Origin: CAG-841 sp963614875
GTDB lineage: Bacteria; Bacillota; Clostridia; Oscillospirales; CAG-272
Direction: 5' to 3'
Length of the DNA stretch: 42,188 nt
Assembly (NCBI GenBank): GCA_963614875.1
Contig: CAVEFC010000009.1
Location: 1 to 42,188 of the forward strand
Made by a program: the position numbers and the translations under genes
The notes under the pieces: generated by a model
Database searches by the model: none
What the model was told of the DNA's origin: nothing
The model's input: only the letters and a program-made list of their open reading frames with translations
Shown here: in pieces, positions 33,551-42,058 of the stretch
How positions within the stretch are numbered: position 1 is the stretch's first letter
Layout of the letters: every line of letters starts with the position of its first letter

Positions 33551-33591
33551 AGTAAAATAAAATAAAACGCGCGGGATTTTATCCCACGCGC
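33551..33591 (-). terminator. Terminator of the Thr-rich lipoprotein gene
   Basis: Minus strand GCGCG-t-GGGA, loop TAAAA, TCCCGCGC (33569-33591) followed by GTTTTATTTTATTTTAC. There is one bulged T in the stem. It separates the lipoprotein from the MATE gene. Confidence 0.8.
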
Positions 33592-33609
33592 TTGTATAAA
33601 GTCGCAATG

Positions 33610-34215
33610 TCAGCCTTTCAGAAGCACATAGAAGGCATACGTCACGGACGAGCCGTCCTCGGCACTCTTTGTTATAAAAAGCTCGGCAATATAATTTCCG
33701 CCCTTTATTTTGCCGGAAAGCTCGGATATGCTTACTCTCTCGCCTTCGCCCCCGTCAGAATCCGCACTGTAAAGACTGAGCGTCGCGTTTTCGAGTCGCT
33801 TGCCGTCCGACGTTATATATGCGGTATCTCCCATCGCTATTTCCGATATCTTCCCGACAAGCGTCTGCCTTTTGAATCCGCCGAGTATCGCTCTTCCGCA
33901 CATCACGGCGGTAGTTCCGCCGCCGACAACGGTAGACGACGCTTTTTCGCTGTATGTGCATTCATATTCTTTTCCGCCCGTGACAAAAATCACTTTCGGC
34001 GCGGTAAGGCTGATTTCGCTTTTTTCATCATCGGATTTTGTCACGGAAGTCGTGCCCTGCGTTTCGGTTGCGATTTCGGTAGCGGTTGCGGTTGCGGTTG
34101 TGACAGAGGTCGTGCCGCCCGACGTGCTTTCCGTAGCATCGCCGTTTTTCTTTGCGCACGATATCATAAGAAAACATAATGCGCACGCAAATATCAATGC
34201 CGTGATTTTTTTCAT
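33610..34215 (-). CDS. Thr-rich lipoprotein of unknown function
   Basis: A 201-residue precursor with signal peptide MKKITALIFACALCFLM and lipobox MISC, so it is a surface lipoprotein. A Thr/Ala/Ser-rich linker runs to about residue 60 and includes alternating TATATAT. The rest is a small beta-rich domain (KVIFVTGGKEYECTYSE to the C-terminal YAFYVLLKG) that I do not recognise. GGAGGG lies about 7 bases before the ATG. It is a single-gene unit with its own terminator. The linker style matches the larger lipoprotein at 12779-14710, but the domains differ. Confidence 0.8.
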   Translation of the reverse strand: MKKITALIFACALCFLMISCAKKNGDATESTSGGTTSVTTATATATEIATETQGTTSVTKSDDEKSEISLTAPKVIFVTGGKEYECTYSEKASSTVVGGGTTAVMCGRAILGGFKRQTLVGKISEIAMGDTAYITSDGKRLENATLSLYSADSDGGEGERVSISELSGKIKGGNYIAELFITKSAEDGSSVTYAFYVLLKG

Positions 34216-34305
34216 AATTATCCCTCCGTTTTTTTCTCTGCAACAATTAGTCGCACATCACGCCCGATTATCTCACCGAATCGGAAAAAATTTTTTCAGA
34301 TCCGG

Positions 34306-35064
34306 CTATCCGAGCAGAACGTCAAGCGCAAACATCATTACAAATCCGAAAATAAGTCCAGTCGTGCCGTGTTTTCCGTCACCGCTCGATTCCGGAACAA
34401 GCTCCTGCGCAGTGACATAAAGCATAGCGCCCGCCGCAAAGCTGAGCATCATCGGCATAACAAAAGCAAACGCCGTCGAAAGCATAACCGCAAGAAGCGC
34501 CGCCGGCGGCTCGACAAGTCCCGAAAAACAGCCCTTCAGCGCCGCTCCAAGCTTTGTCATTCCTTCTTTTCTCATCGGCAGCGAAATTGCCGCCCCTTCG
34601 GGAAAGTTCTGTATTCCTATGCAGAGCGCAAGCGTCAGCGCTTCGCCGTATTCGCCCGTTTCGGCGGCGATCGCAAACGAAAGTCCGACAGCCATTCCCT
34701 CCGGAATGTTGTGAAGCGTAACGGCAAGCATAAGAAGCGAATTGCGCTTTTCCCGCGACGTGTCCTCCGCGCCGAATTTATATTTGCACAGCAAAGCGTC
34801 TGCTGCGGCTATCGTCGCCGCTCCGAAAATTATTCCGAGCGATATCACCGGCACTCCCGATTTTCCGTCCGAAAGCTCGAGCGCCGGAATTATCATACTC
34901 CACACGGAAGCCGCAATCATCACTCCGCCCGAAAATCCGGACATAAACCTCTGCGCCGACGGCTTTGCTTCTTTTCCGAACATAAACACCGTAAAAGCGC
35001 CGATACAGGTCATAAAAAGCATAAAACCCGTACCGGCGGATGTCATAAGTAAAGCTTCCTTCAT
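34306..35064 (-). CDS. ZIP-family metal ion transporter
   Basis: A 252-residue membrane protein with eight likely helices. The metal-binding helices are clear: LMLAVTLHNIPEGMAVGLSF near residue 130 with the HNxPEG motif, and ALCIGIQNFPEGAAISLPMR near 165 with QNxPEG. The second motif has Gln in place of the first His, as in ZupT-like and gufA-type members. It probably imports Zn, Fe or Mn. AGGTGG lies about 6 bases before the ATG. The leader holds a perfect 18-base hairpin (35093-35110). No metal regulator gene is adjacent. Confidence 0.93.
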   Translation of the reverse strand: MKEALLMTSAGTGFMLFMTCIGAFTVFMFGKEAKPSAQRFMSGFSGGVMIAASVWSMIIPALELSDGKSGVPVISLGIIFGAATIAAADALLCKYKFGAEDTSREKRNSLLMLAVTLHNIPEGMAVGLSFAIAAETGEYGEALTLALCIGIQNFPEGAAISLPMRKEGMTKLGAALKGCFSGLVEPPAALLAVMLSTAFAFVMPMMLSFAAGAMLYVTAQELVPESSGDGKHGTTGLIFGFVMMFALDVLLG

Positions 35065-35092
35065 ATATATCCACCTATCGTTTTATTGACGC

Positions 35093-35110
35093 GGACGGTC
35101 ATAACCGTCC
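35093..35110. repeat. Palindrome in the leader of the ZIP transporter gene
   Basis: GGACGGT-CATA-ACCGTCC, 7-base perfect arms, about 28 bases before the start codon of the ZIP gene. It may be an operator or an RNA hairpin. Confidence 0.55.
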
Positions 35111-35145
35111 ACCTACAATATATTCCGGAGGAAGCTTCCGCGACA

Positions 35146-35179
35146 GCGCCGCCGTAACATTTTTATGCCACGGCGGCGC
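35146..35179. repeat. GC-rich inverted repeat between the small membrane protein and ZIP genes
   Basis: GCGCCGCCGT (35146-35155) and its perfect complement (35170-35179) flank a 14-base AT-rich loop. It has no U tract. It lies 12 bases after the stop of the 35192-35428 gene, so it may act as a weak transcription end or an mRNA-protecting stem. Confidence 0.6.
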
Positions 35180-35191
35180 ATACCGATCGGT

Positions 35192-35428
35192 TTATCTGCC
35201 CGATATATAATTTTTTATCACCATAACGACAACCGTCACAAGTCCGAGCGCAAAAAGCCCGATTATTATGTAACGCTGAAGCCTCAGTCCCTCCTCGGTG
35301 TCGTAGGAGGCGAGATCGTCCGCTCTGTCGGTCATACTCTCACTTTCCGTTCCGGCGGCAAGCGCGGCGGCTGAAAAAAGCGTGAATATCATTATAAGCG
35401 CTGTCAGAACAGCAAAAAATCTTTTCAT
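35192..35428 (-). CDS. Small membrane protein with signal peptide
   Basis: A 78-residue protein. The N-terminus has a signal peptide (MKRFFAVLTALIMIFTLFSA, likely cut after ALA). A short acidic stretch follows (TESESMTDRADDLASYDTEE), then a membrane helix near residues 52-72 (YIIIGLFALGLVTVVVMVI) and a short basic tail. The small acidic region would face outside. GGAG lies about 9 bases before the ATG. I do not recognise the family. It reads in the same direction as the ZIP gene, 127 bases upstream of it, and could be co-transcribed. Confidence 0.7.
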   Translation of the reverse strand: MKRFFAVLTALIMIFTLFSAAALAAGTESESMTDRADDLASYDTEEGLRLQRYIIIGLFALGLVTVVVMVIKNYISGR

Positions 35429-35562
35429 ACGATAATTCTCCGTAAACTGTTATACGTCGGTCATTATATATCAAAAGCACGCTTTTTTCAATGCTTTTTC
35501 AAAAAATTATTTATCTGCCGCTCAAAAAGGCGGGCATTGCGCTCCGAATCGGCAAAAATCGC

Positions 35563-35591
35563 TTGACACAAGCCCTTTTAATTGATATACT
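35563..35591 (+). promoter_or_regulatory. Promoter of the diacylglycerol kinase-like gene
   Basis: TTGACA (35563-35568), 17-base spacer, TATACT (35586-35591), about 34 bases before the ATG. Confidence 0.87.
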
Positions 35592-35624
35592 GTTTTTATT
35601 GTATAATAAAGCAAAGGTGCGCTT

Positions 35625-36566
35625 ATGAATTCATTGTATAACTGTTTTATAGTAAACCCCGTGGCGGGAGGCGGGCGCGACAAGGAAAAACTCGTCGAGG
35701 ATATCCGTGCCGCCTGCGAAAAGCACGGCGACGTATACGAAATACATCTGACCTCCGGCATTACGGACGCGGAAAACTTCGTCCGCAGAGAATGCGAAGC
35801 AAATCCCGACCGCAAAACAAGATTTTACGCCTGCGGAGGCGACGGAACCTTGAACGAGGTCGTAAACGGAGCCGTCGGCTTTGAAAACGCGGAAATTGCG
35901 GCAGTCCCTGCCGGAACGGGAAACGATTTTATAAAATCTTTTTCGGATCACAACGCTTTTATGAATATCGAATCCCAGCTCTGCGGAACGACGGAAAAAT
36001 TCGATCTTATAAAATTCAACGGAAAATATTGTCTTAATGTTCTCAACATCGGTTTTGACTGCTCCGTCGTCGAAAAAACGAAAAGCATCCGCTCGAAAGT
36101 GAACGTTCCGAACGGCATAGCGTATCCGCTCGGCGTTATTTCCGCGTTTTTCGGCCGTTTCGGAAACAATTACTCGATAAAATTCGACGACGACCCCGCA
36201 CTTGAAAAGAATTTTCTTCTCTGCGCGTTCGGAAACGCAAGAATATACGGCGGAGGCTTCTGCGCCGCTCCGCTCGCAAAGCTGAACGACGGTCTTATAG
36301 ATGCGTGCATCGTTGAAAAAATATCAAAGCCGAGGTTCATTTCTCTTATAAAGGACTACAAAAAAGGCACGCACATAGTCCGCGACGAGCCGTTTGATTT
36401 CATAACGTACAAAAAATGCAGGCATATACGTTTTGAAGCGGAGCAGGAGGTCGGCGTCTGCTTTGACGGCGAAATAGTCCGCCTTAAAAGCATAGATATA
36501 CAGGCAGTACCGGAGGCGATCCGGTTTGCTGTCCCGAGGGGCTCCGAATGTCTGATTCTCGGCTGA
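35625..36566 (+). CDS. Diacylglycerol/lipid kinase family protein (DgkB/YegS type)
   Basis: A 313-residue soluble lipid kinase. The N-terminal catalytic domain begins FIVNPVAGGGRDKEKL, then has YACGGDGTLNEVVNGAV near residue 72 (nucleotide-binding GGDGT) and AAVPAGTGNDFIKSF. The C-terminal beta-sandwich domain contains FGNARIYGGGFCAAPLAKLN and DGLIDACIV. In the family the enzyme phosphorylates diacylglycerol or related lipids at the membrane, recycling lipid in phospholipid and lipoteichoic acid turnover. AAAGGTG lies about 6 bases before the ATG. valS follows 75 bases later with no terminator between. Confidence 0.93.
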   Translation: MNSLYNCFIVNPVAGGGRDKEKLVEDIRAACEKHGDVYEIHLTSGITDAENFVRRECEANPDRKTRFYACGGDGTLNEVVNGAVGFENAEIAAVPAGTGNDFIKSFSDHNAFMNIESQLCGTTEKFDLIKFNGKYCLNVLNIGFDCSVVEKTKSIRSKVNVPNGIAYPLGVISAFFGRFGNNYSIKFDDDPALEKNFLLCAFGNARIYGGGFCAAPLAKLNDGLIDACIVEKISKPRFISLIKDYKKGTHIVRDEPFDFITYKKCRHIRFEAEQEVGVCFDGEIVRLKSIDIQAVPEAIRFAVPRGSECLILG

Positions 36567-36641
36567 GAGGCGCGTTCGTCCCCGCAGAATAACAAAAACA
36601 AAATTTTTCAAAATAATTTTTAATCAGAGGTTTAATACATC

Positions 36642-39281
36642 ATGCCAAGAGAACTTTCAAAAAGCTACAATCCGGGCGAAATCGAAGCTCCGCTTTACGA
36701 AAAGTGGTGCGAAAAGGGATATTTCACTCCCTCGCCCGACAAAAACAAACAGCATTTTACCATCGTTATTCCGCCTCCGAACGTCACCGGACAGCTCCAT
36801 ATGGGACACGCCCTCGACGAATCTATGCAGGATACGATAATAAGATACAAGAGAATGCAGGGCTTCTGCACGCTCTGGGTTCCGGGAACGGATCACGCCG
36901 GAATAGCGACGCAGATAAAGGTCGAAGAAATGCTCCGCAAGGAAAAGGGACTTTCGCGCTATGACCTTGGCAGAGAAAAATTCGTAGATACCGTATGGGA
37001 ATGGAAGCATAAATACGGCAACCGTATAATTTCGCAGCTCAAAGCGCTCGGCTCCTCGTGCGACTGGACGAGAGAACGCTTCACTATGGACGAAAATCTT
37101 TCCGCCGCGGTGAAGAAAGTATTCGTTTCGCTCTACAACGACGGACTCATTTACAGAGGCTTCCGCATAAGCAACATCTGCCCCCGCTGCGAAACCGCTC
37201 TTTCCGACGCCGAGGTCGAACACAGCGACAAGGAGGGCGCATTCTGGCATATCCGCTATCCGTATGCCGACGGAAGCGGCGAAATAATCATCGCAACGAC
37301 GCGTCCCGAAACGCTGCTCGGCGATACCGCCGTCGCGGTAAATCCCGACGACGAGCGCTATAAGGACAAAATCGGCAAAAAGCTTATTCTTCCGCTTGTG
37401 GGCAGAGAAATTCCCGTTATTGCGGACGAATACGTCGAAAAGGATTTCGGCACGGGTGCGGTAAAAATCACTCCCGCACACGATCCCAACGACTTTGAAG
37501 TCGGCGCGCGCCATAACCTCGATACTATTCTTGTTATCGACACGAAGGGCAAAATAACCGAAGAGGGCGGCAAATATGCCGGACTTGACCGCTACGAAGC
37601 GAGGAAACAGATAGTTGCCGACCTCGAAGCGCAGGGTTACCTTGTAAAGATAGAAAAATATACTCACTCCGTAGGTCATTGCTGCCGTTGCGGAACGGTC
37701 GTTGAGCCGCTCGCATCAAGACAGTGGTTTGTGAAAATGGCTCCTCTCGCAAAGAAAGCAATCGAAGTTGTCGAAAAAGGATCAATAGACTTCATTCCCG
37801 ACCGTTTTTCGAAAATATATATGAACTGGATGAACGGAATTCACGACTGGTGTATTTCGCGTCAGCTCTGGTGGGGACACAGAATTCCCGCATATTACTG
37901 CGACGACTGCGGCGAAACGATTGTTTCCGAAACGGACGTTACGGTCTGCCCGAAGTGCAAAGGAACTCACATTCATCAGGACGAGGACGTTCTCGACACA
38001 TGGTTTTCGTCTGCTCTCTGGCCGTTCTCAACGCTCGGCTGGCCAAACAAAACCGAAGATCTCGAATATTTCTATCCGACGTCGGTTCTTATCACGGGAT
38101 ACGATATAATCACCTTCTGGGTTTCGAGAATGATAACCATGGGTATGTACTGTATGAACGAAAAGCCGTTCGATCACGTTATGATTCACGGTCTTGTCCG
38201 CGACTCCCAGGGGCGCAAAATGTCAAAATCGCTCGGCAACGGTATAGATCCGCTTGAAATAATCGACAAGTGCGGCGCGGACGCTCTCCGCTTTGCGCTT
38301 CTCACGGGCAACTCTCCCGGCAACGATATGCGTTTCTCCGACGAAAAGATAGAATCGGCGAGAAACTTCACAAACAAAATATGGAACGCCGCCCGCTTTG
38401 CTCTTATGAACATTCCGGACGACCTTACCGATACAACGCTTCCCTCCGCCGACAAGCTCGGCATAGAGGACAAATGGATTCTTACAAGACTTTCCGAGCT
38501 TACGGGCGAGGTTTGCGAAAATCTTGACAAATATGAGCTCGGAATCGCGCTCGGCAAGCTTTACGATTTCTTCTGGGGAACATTCTGCGATTGGTATGTC
38601 GAGCTTATAAAGCCGCGCCTTTTCGATAAGGAAGGCGCGTCACATACAAACGCCTGCCGCGTGCTTTCGTTTGTTCTGCGCACACTTACGGAGCTTCTCC
38701 ACCCGTTTATGCCGTTTATAACGGAAACGATCTGGCAGCAGCTTCCGCACGAAGGCGAAAGCATCGTGATAACAAGCTATCCGAAAGCGGAAAACATTCC
38801 GGCTTTCACTGCCGACGCAGACAGTATGGAGCTTATAATTTCAGCCGTCAAGGCTGTGAGAGCCCGTCGCGCCGAAATGAACGTTCCGCCGTCAAGAAAA
38901 GCGAAAATGATAATCGTTTCATCCGAAAAGAACGTATTCAATTCGTCGGCTTCGCCTTTCTTTGAAAAGCTTGCTCAGGCTTCGGGCGTCGAATACGCGG
39001 ACGATTTCCACGACGATACGGCAATAGCCATAGTTGCGGACAGAGCAAAGATTTTCATTCCTCTTGCCGAAATGGTCGATATAGACGCAGAAATTGCACG
39101 TCTTTCCGCGGAGGAAAAGAAGTTTGAAGGCGAGATCGCGCGCATAGACGCAAAGCTTTCAAACGAAGGCTTTGTTGCAAAGGCTCCCGCGGCTGTCGTT
39201 GAAGCGGAACGCACAAAACGCGCCGGATATGAAGAAAAACTTGCTTTGGTAAGAGCTTCAATTAAAAAATATCAAAATTAA
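36642..39281 (+). CDS. valS: Valyl-tRNA synthetase
   Basis: Charges tRNA-Val. The protein is 879 residues, normal length for ValS. The class I HIGH motif is PNVTGQLHMGHALDE near residue 45 and the KMSKS motif is GRKMSKSLGNGIDP near residue 525. The editing domain lies between (TTRPETLLGDTAVAV). The C-terminal coiled coil, with charged heptads (IARLSAEEKKFEGEIARIDA), is also typical. Two Cys pairs near residues 348 and 425 (CCRCG, CDDCGE with CPKC) look like zinc-binding loops. No T-box leader is present in the short upstream gap. Confidence 0.97.
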   Translation: MPRELSKSYNPGEIEAPLYEKWCEKGYFTPSPDKNKQHFTIVIPPPNVTGQLHMGHALDESMQDTIIRYKRMQGFCTLWVPGTDHAGIATQIKVEEMLRKEKGLSRYDLGREKFVDTVWEWKHKYGNRIISQLKALGSSCDWTRERFTMDENLSAAVKKVFVSLYNDGLIYRGFRISNICPRCETALSDAEVEHSDKEGAFWHIRYPYADGSGEIIIATTRPETLLGDTAVAVNPDDERYKDKIGKKLILPLVGREIPVIADEYVEKDFGTGAVKITPAHDPNDFEVGARHNLDTILVIDTKGKITEEGGKYAGLDRYEARKQIVADLEAQGYLVKIEKYTHSVGHCCRCGTVVEPLASRQWFVKMAPLAKKAIEVVEKGSIDFIPDRFSKIYMNWMNGIHDWCISRQLWWGHRIPAYYCDDCGETIVSETDVTVCPKCKGTHIHQDEDVLDTWFSSALWPFSTLGWPNKTEDLEYFYPTSVLITGYDIITFWVSRMITMGMYCMNEKPFDHVMIHGLVRDSQGRKMSKSLGNGIDPLEIIDKCGADALRFALLTGNSPGNDMRFSDEKIESARNFTNKIWNAARFALMNIPDDLTDTTLPSADKLGIEDKWILTRLSELTGEVCENLDKYELGIALGKLYDFFWGTFCDWYVELIKPRLFDKEGASHTNACRVLSFVLRTLTELLHPFMPFITETIWQQLPHEGESIVITSYPKAENIPAFTADADSMELIISAVKAVRARRAEMNVPPSRKAKMIIVSSEKNVFNSSASPFFEKLAQASGVEYADDFHDDTAIAIVADRAKIFIPLAEMVDIDAEIARLSAEEKKFEGEIARIDAKLSNEGFVAKAPAAVVEAERTKRAGYEEKLALVRASIKKYQN

Positions 39282-39357
39282 GTGAGACTTTTTCAAAACT
39301 TATTCGACTAATTTACAAAAGCAACAAATACAACACTTTTGAAAGGCGGATAAACAA

Positions 39358-40302
39358 ATGAAAAAATTAGCGGCACTTGCTCTTGCGCTTTGTCTTTTGG
39401 CGGCGCTTCTCTGCTCCTGCTCCAAGAGCGAATCGACAATACATCCATCTACCGACAGCTTTTTGGAAGAAACCATCTCCGGCGGCTATAACAAGGTTTC
39501 GTATGAATCATACAACAAAGATTCCGGCGACAACATTTTTACCGAACAGAGCGAAAGCTCCTCGGACGATGTCGCGCCGGAACAGAAGCTTATAAAAAAA
39601 TATTCGGTATCGCTTGAAACAACCGAATACGACAAAGCAAAATCCGAAATAGCTTCGCTTGTGGAAAGCTACGGCGGATACTTCTCTTCTTCAAGCGAGA
39701 ACGGCGGGAAAATATATTCCGAAGGAAACCGTTCGTCGCGCTACGGCAAATTCACAATCCGTATTCCCGCCGCAAAGCTCGACAGCTTCATATCCGAGCT
39801 TGGCGAGAAAGGCAACGTAATCTCGTCAAATCTTTCGACGGAAGACGTCACCGATTCGTATTACACATATCAGTCGCGTCTTGACGCGCTTGCTCTTCAG
39901 GAAGAACGTATTCTCGCAATGATGGAAAAAGCGGATTCGCTCGATTACCTTATAAAGCTTGAAGACAAACTCTCCTCTATCCGTTCGGAGATAAACGAAA
40001 TAAACTACAAAATCAAATATTACGACAAATCCGTTGACTATTCGTATGTAAACATCAGCCTTGACGAAGTCATCGAATACACCGAAGTAAAGGAAGATAC
40101 CTTCCTTTCCCGTCTCGGAAATGCCGCAAAAAATACTTTTGTGGTTTTCGCAAACGTTCTCGGCGAAATACTTATAGTATTCGTCTGGATAGCTCCCTTT
40201 GTCATAGCCGGCATTATCATAGCCGTTGTAGCCATAGCGCTTACAAAACGCAGCAGAAAGAAAAAAGCGGCAAAGAGCAAATCCGAAACGGAAACAAAAT
40301 AA
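39358..40302 (+). CDS. DUF4349-type membrane lipoprotein
   Basis: A 314-residue protein with a signal peptide and lipobox LLCSC. A Ser-rich linker is followed by the DUF4349 body: KKYSVSLETTEYDKAKSEI, GGYFSSSSENGG and KFTIRIPAAKLDSFISEL. A coiled-coil segment spans about residues 180-225 (LDALALQEERILAMMEKADS, SLDYLIKLEDKLSSIRSEI). A C-terminal membrane helix (VFVWIAPFVIAGIIIAVVAI) and basic tail complete it. It is therefore anchored at both ends, with the body outside. Function is unknown. It follows valS by 76 bases without a terminator and may be read through. Confidence 0.88.
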   Translation: MKKLAALALALCLLAALLCSCSKSESTIHPSTDSFLEETISGGYNKVSYESYNKDSGDNIFTEQSESSSDDVAPEQKLIKKYSVSLETTEYDKAKSEIASLVESYGGYFSSSSENGGKIYSEGNRSSRYGKFTIRIPAAKLDSFISELGEKGNVISSNLSTEDVTDSYYTYQSRLDALALQEERILAMMEKADSLDYLIKLEDKLSSIRSEINEINYKIKYYDKSVDYSYVNISLDEVIEYTEVKEDTFLSRLGNAAKNTFVVFANVLGEILIVFVWIAPFVIAGIIIAVVAIALTKRSRKKKAAKSKSETETK

Positions 40303-40308
40303 AAACGG

Positions 40309-40340
40309 CAAAAGGCTCGCGGAAAGCGAGCTTTTTATTT
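40309..40340 (+). terminator. Intrinsic terminator after the DUF4349 gene
   Basis: GCTCGC (40315-40320), loop GGAAA, GCGAGC (40326-40331), then CTTTTT-type U tract and more T. It isolates the spoIIA operon. Confidence 0.88.
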
Positions 40341-40346
40341 TTTTAT

Positions 40347-40366
40347 TTCGACACCGCGCTTTGACA
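40347..40366 (+). promoter_or_regulatory. Two Spo0A-type boxes before the spoIIA operon
   Basis: TTCGACA (40347-40353) is the reverse of the consensus 0A box TGTCGAA. TTTGACA (40360-40366) is a one-mismatch copy 13 bases further on in the same orientation. In Bacillus spoIIA is driven by sigma-H RNA polymerase with Spo0A. The sigma-H promoter itself is not clear here; AGGTCT near 40375-40380 is a weak -35 candidate. Confidence 0.55.
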
Positions 40367-40431
40367 AAATCCGCAGGTCTGAAATGATATTATAAATTCA
40401 AAGGACAAGCGTTCTTAGAAAGGAGCCTTGA

Positions 40432-40752
40432 ATGGAAAATCTAATACTCGATTTTGCCGATGATACGCTTACAGCCGTTCTTATGGGTGATATGGATCAT
40501 CACGGAGTTGCAAGCGTAAGAACACGGATAGACGACGCGCTGTTCCGCCTTATGCCGAAAACGCTTTGTATTGAGCTTTCGGGCGTTGAATTTATGGACA
40601 GCTCGGGACTCGGGCTTATTCTCGGAAGATATCAGAAAGCCGCCGATCTCGGTATAGAGGTAACGCTCTCGAATCCGTCGCCGCGCACCGAACGGCTGAT
40701 ACTTATGACCGGTATAGACAAAATGATAAAAATAAAAGAAAAGGAGGTGTAA
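40432..40752 (+). CDS. spoIIAA: Anti-sigma F factor antagonist
   Basis: The first gene of the spoIIA operon. The 106-residue STAS-domain protein frees sigma F from SpoIIAB in the forespore when unphosphorylated. The phosphorylation motif FMDSSGLGLILGRY holds Ser-57/Ser-58, in the expected place. AGGAG lies 6 bases before the ATG. It ends 3 bases before spoIIAB, whose ribosome binding site lies in its last codons. Together with the next two genes it forms the standard forespore partner-switching module, strong evidence for endospore formation. Confidence 0.95.
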   Translation: MENLILDFADDTLTAVLMGDMDHHGVASVRTRIDDALFRLMPKTLCIELSGVEFMDSSGLGLILGRYQKAADLGIEVTLSNPSPRTERLILMTGIDKMIKIKEKEV

Positions 40753-40755
40753 GCC

Positions 40756-41205
40756 GTGAAAAGAACGGAAATAAACGAAATAAAATGCAGCTTTCTTTCG
40801 CTTTCGCAAAATGAAGCGCTCGCGCGCGGAATAATATCGGGATTTCTGCTTCCGCTTGATCCCGACGTGGAGGAGCTTGCCGATCTTCGCTGTGCCGTTT
40901 CCGAAGCCGTGACAAACTGCATAGTTCACGCTTACGCAGGTACGGTCGGAAACGTTATCCTCACCGCAAAGGCTTATAGCGACAGAACGGTAAAGATAAC
41001 CGTCTGCGACAAAGGCTGCGGAATAGAGGACGTTGAAAAAGCACGTCAGCCGCTTTATACAACGCTTCCGGACGAGGACAGATGCGGAATGGGATTTTCC
41101 ATAATGGAAAGCTTTTCCGACAGGCTCACCGTCACCTCAGAATCGGGAAAAGGTACAAAAGTAACAATGATACGCCGCCTTTCCGATCCCGCTCCCGCTA
41201 CATAA
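40756..41205 (+). CDS. spoIIAB: Anti-sigma F factor and SpoIIAA kinase
   Basis: A 149-residue GHKL-fold protein kinase that binds sigma F or phosphorylates SpoIIAA. The N box is AVSEAVTNCIVHAYAG, the G1 box is DKGCGIED and the G2 box is CGMGFSIMESF; all the ATP-binding features are present. Translation starts at GTG 40756 after AAGGAGG. It is the second gene of the spoIIA operon, followed 40 bases later by sigF. Confidence 0.96.
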   Translation: MKRTEINEIKCSFLSLSQNEALARGIISGFLLPLDPDVEELADLRCAVSEAVTNCIVHAYAGTVGNVILTAKAYSDRTVKITVCDKGCGIEDVEKARQPLYTTLPDEDRCGMGFSIMESFSDRLTVTSESGKGTKVTMIRRLSDPAPAT

Positions 41206-41245
41206 AAGGCGGATGCTCTCCGCCCGTAAATAAGGGGTGCATAAA

Positions 41246-41986
41246 ATGGCTGATCTTGAATCTGTTTCAAAGGATGAAAATCTCGATCTTATAACTCTCG
41301 CTCAGTCTGGCGACAGACAAGCGCTCGAAAAGCTTATAACTCAGAATATGGGACTTGTAAAAAACATCGCGCGACGCTTTATGGGGCGCGGCACGGAATA
41401 CGAGGATCTTGTTCAGATAGGCGCCATAGGTATGATAAAAGCCGCCAAAAGCTTCGATCACAGCTTCGGGACGGTATTTTCCACCTATGCCGTTCCGCTC
41501 ATTATAGGCGAGATAAGGCGCTTTCTGCGCGACGACGGAATGATAAAGGTAAGCCGCGACATACGCAGGCGCGGCACAATTATAATGCGTGAAAAAGAAG
41601 CGTTCGCCGCAGAGCACGGCAGAGAGCCGAAAATATCCGAGCTCAGCGAGCTCTGCAAAATGACAACCGAAGAAATCGTCTATGCGCTCGACGCCGTTTG
41701 TCCCGTATATTCGATAAACGAAACGCTCGGAAACAGCGGCGACGACGACGGTGCCACGCTTGAAAGCTTTATCGCGTCGGATCGTGACGAAATAGAAAAA
41801 ACAACAGACCGCCTTGCGCTGCTCGGAGCTGTCGAAGGTCTTGACGATATGAGCAAAAGCATAATCAGACTCCGCTTTTTCCGCGAGCTTTCACAGCAGC
41901 AGACCGCAAAAATACTCGGGCTTACGCAGGTAAAAGTATCGCGTGAGGAGAAAAAAATATTCGAAAAGCTGCGAAAACAGCTGTAA
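41246..41986 (+). CDS. sigF: Sporulation sigma factor F
   Basis: A 246-residue sigma-70 family protein, the first compartment-specific sigma factor of the forespore. Region 2 includes GRGTEYEDLVQIGAIGMIKA and FSTYAVPLIIGEIRRFLRDD. Region 3 follows (VSRDIRRRG), and region 4 ends with the helix-turn-helix ELSQQQTAKILGLTQVKVSR. ATG 41246 is preferred over GTG 41237 because AAGGGG lies 8 bases before it. It completes spoIIAA-spoIIAB-sigF in the usual order. A new promoter begins 13 bases after its stop. Confidence 0.95.
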   Translation: MADLESVSKDENLDLITLAQSGDRQALEKLITQNMGLVKNIARRFMGRGTEYEDLVQIGAIGMIKAAKSFDHSFGTVFSTYAVPLIIGEIRRFLRDDGMIKVSRDIRRRGTIIMREKEAFAAEHGREPKISELSELCKMTTEEIVYALDAVCPVYSINETLGNSGDDDGATLESFIASDRDEIEKTTDRLALLGAVEGLDDMSKSIIRLRFFRELSQQQTAKILGLTQVKVSREEKKIFEKLRKQL

Positions 41987-41998
41987 ACCACAGGTTTA

Positions 41999-42027
41999 TT
42001 GACAAATTTTCCGCGATATGATATCAT
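41999..42027 (+). promoter_or_regulatory. Promoter after sigF
   Basis: TTGACA (41999-42004), 17-base spacer, TATCAT (42022-42027). A small hairpin TCACGG-GACG-CCGTGA (42035-42050) falls at the start of the expected transcript. Confidence 0.7.
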
Positions 42028-42058
42028 AAGCTCATCACGGGACGCCGTGAAATAAACT

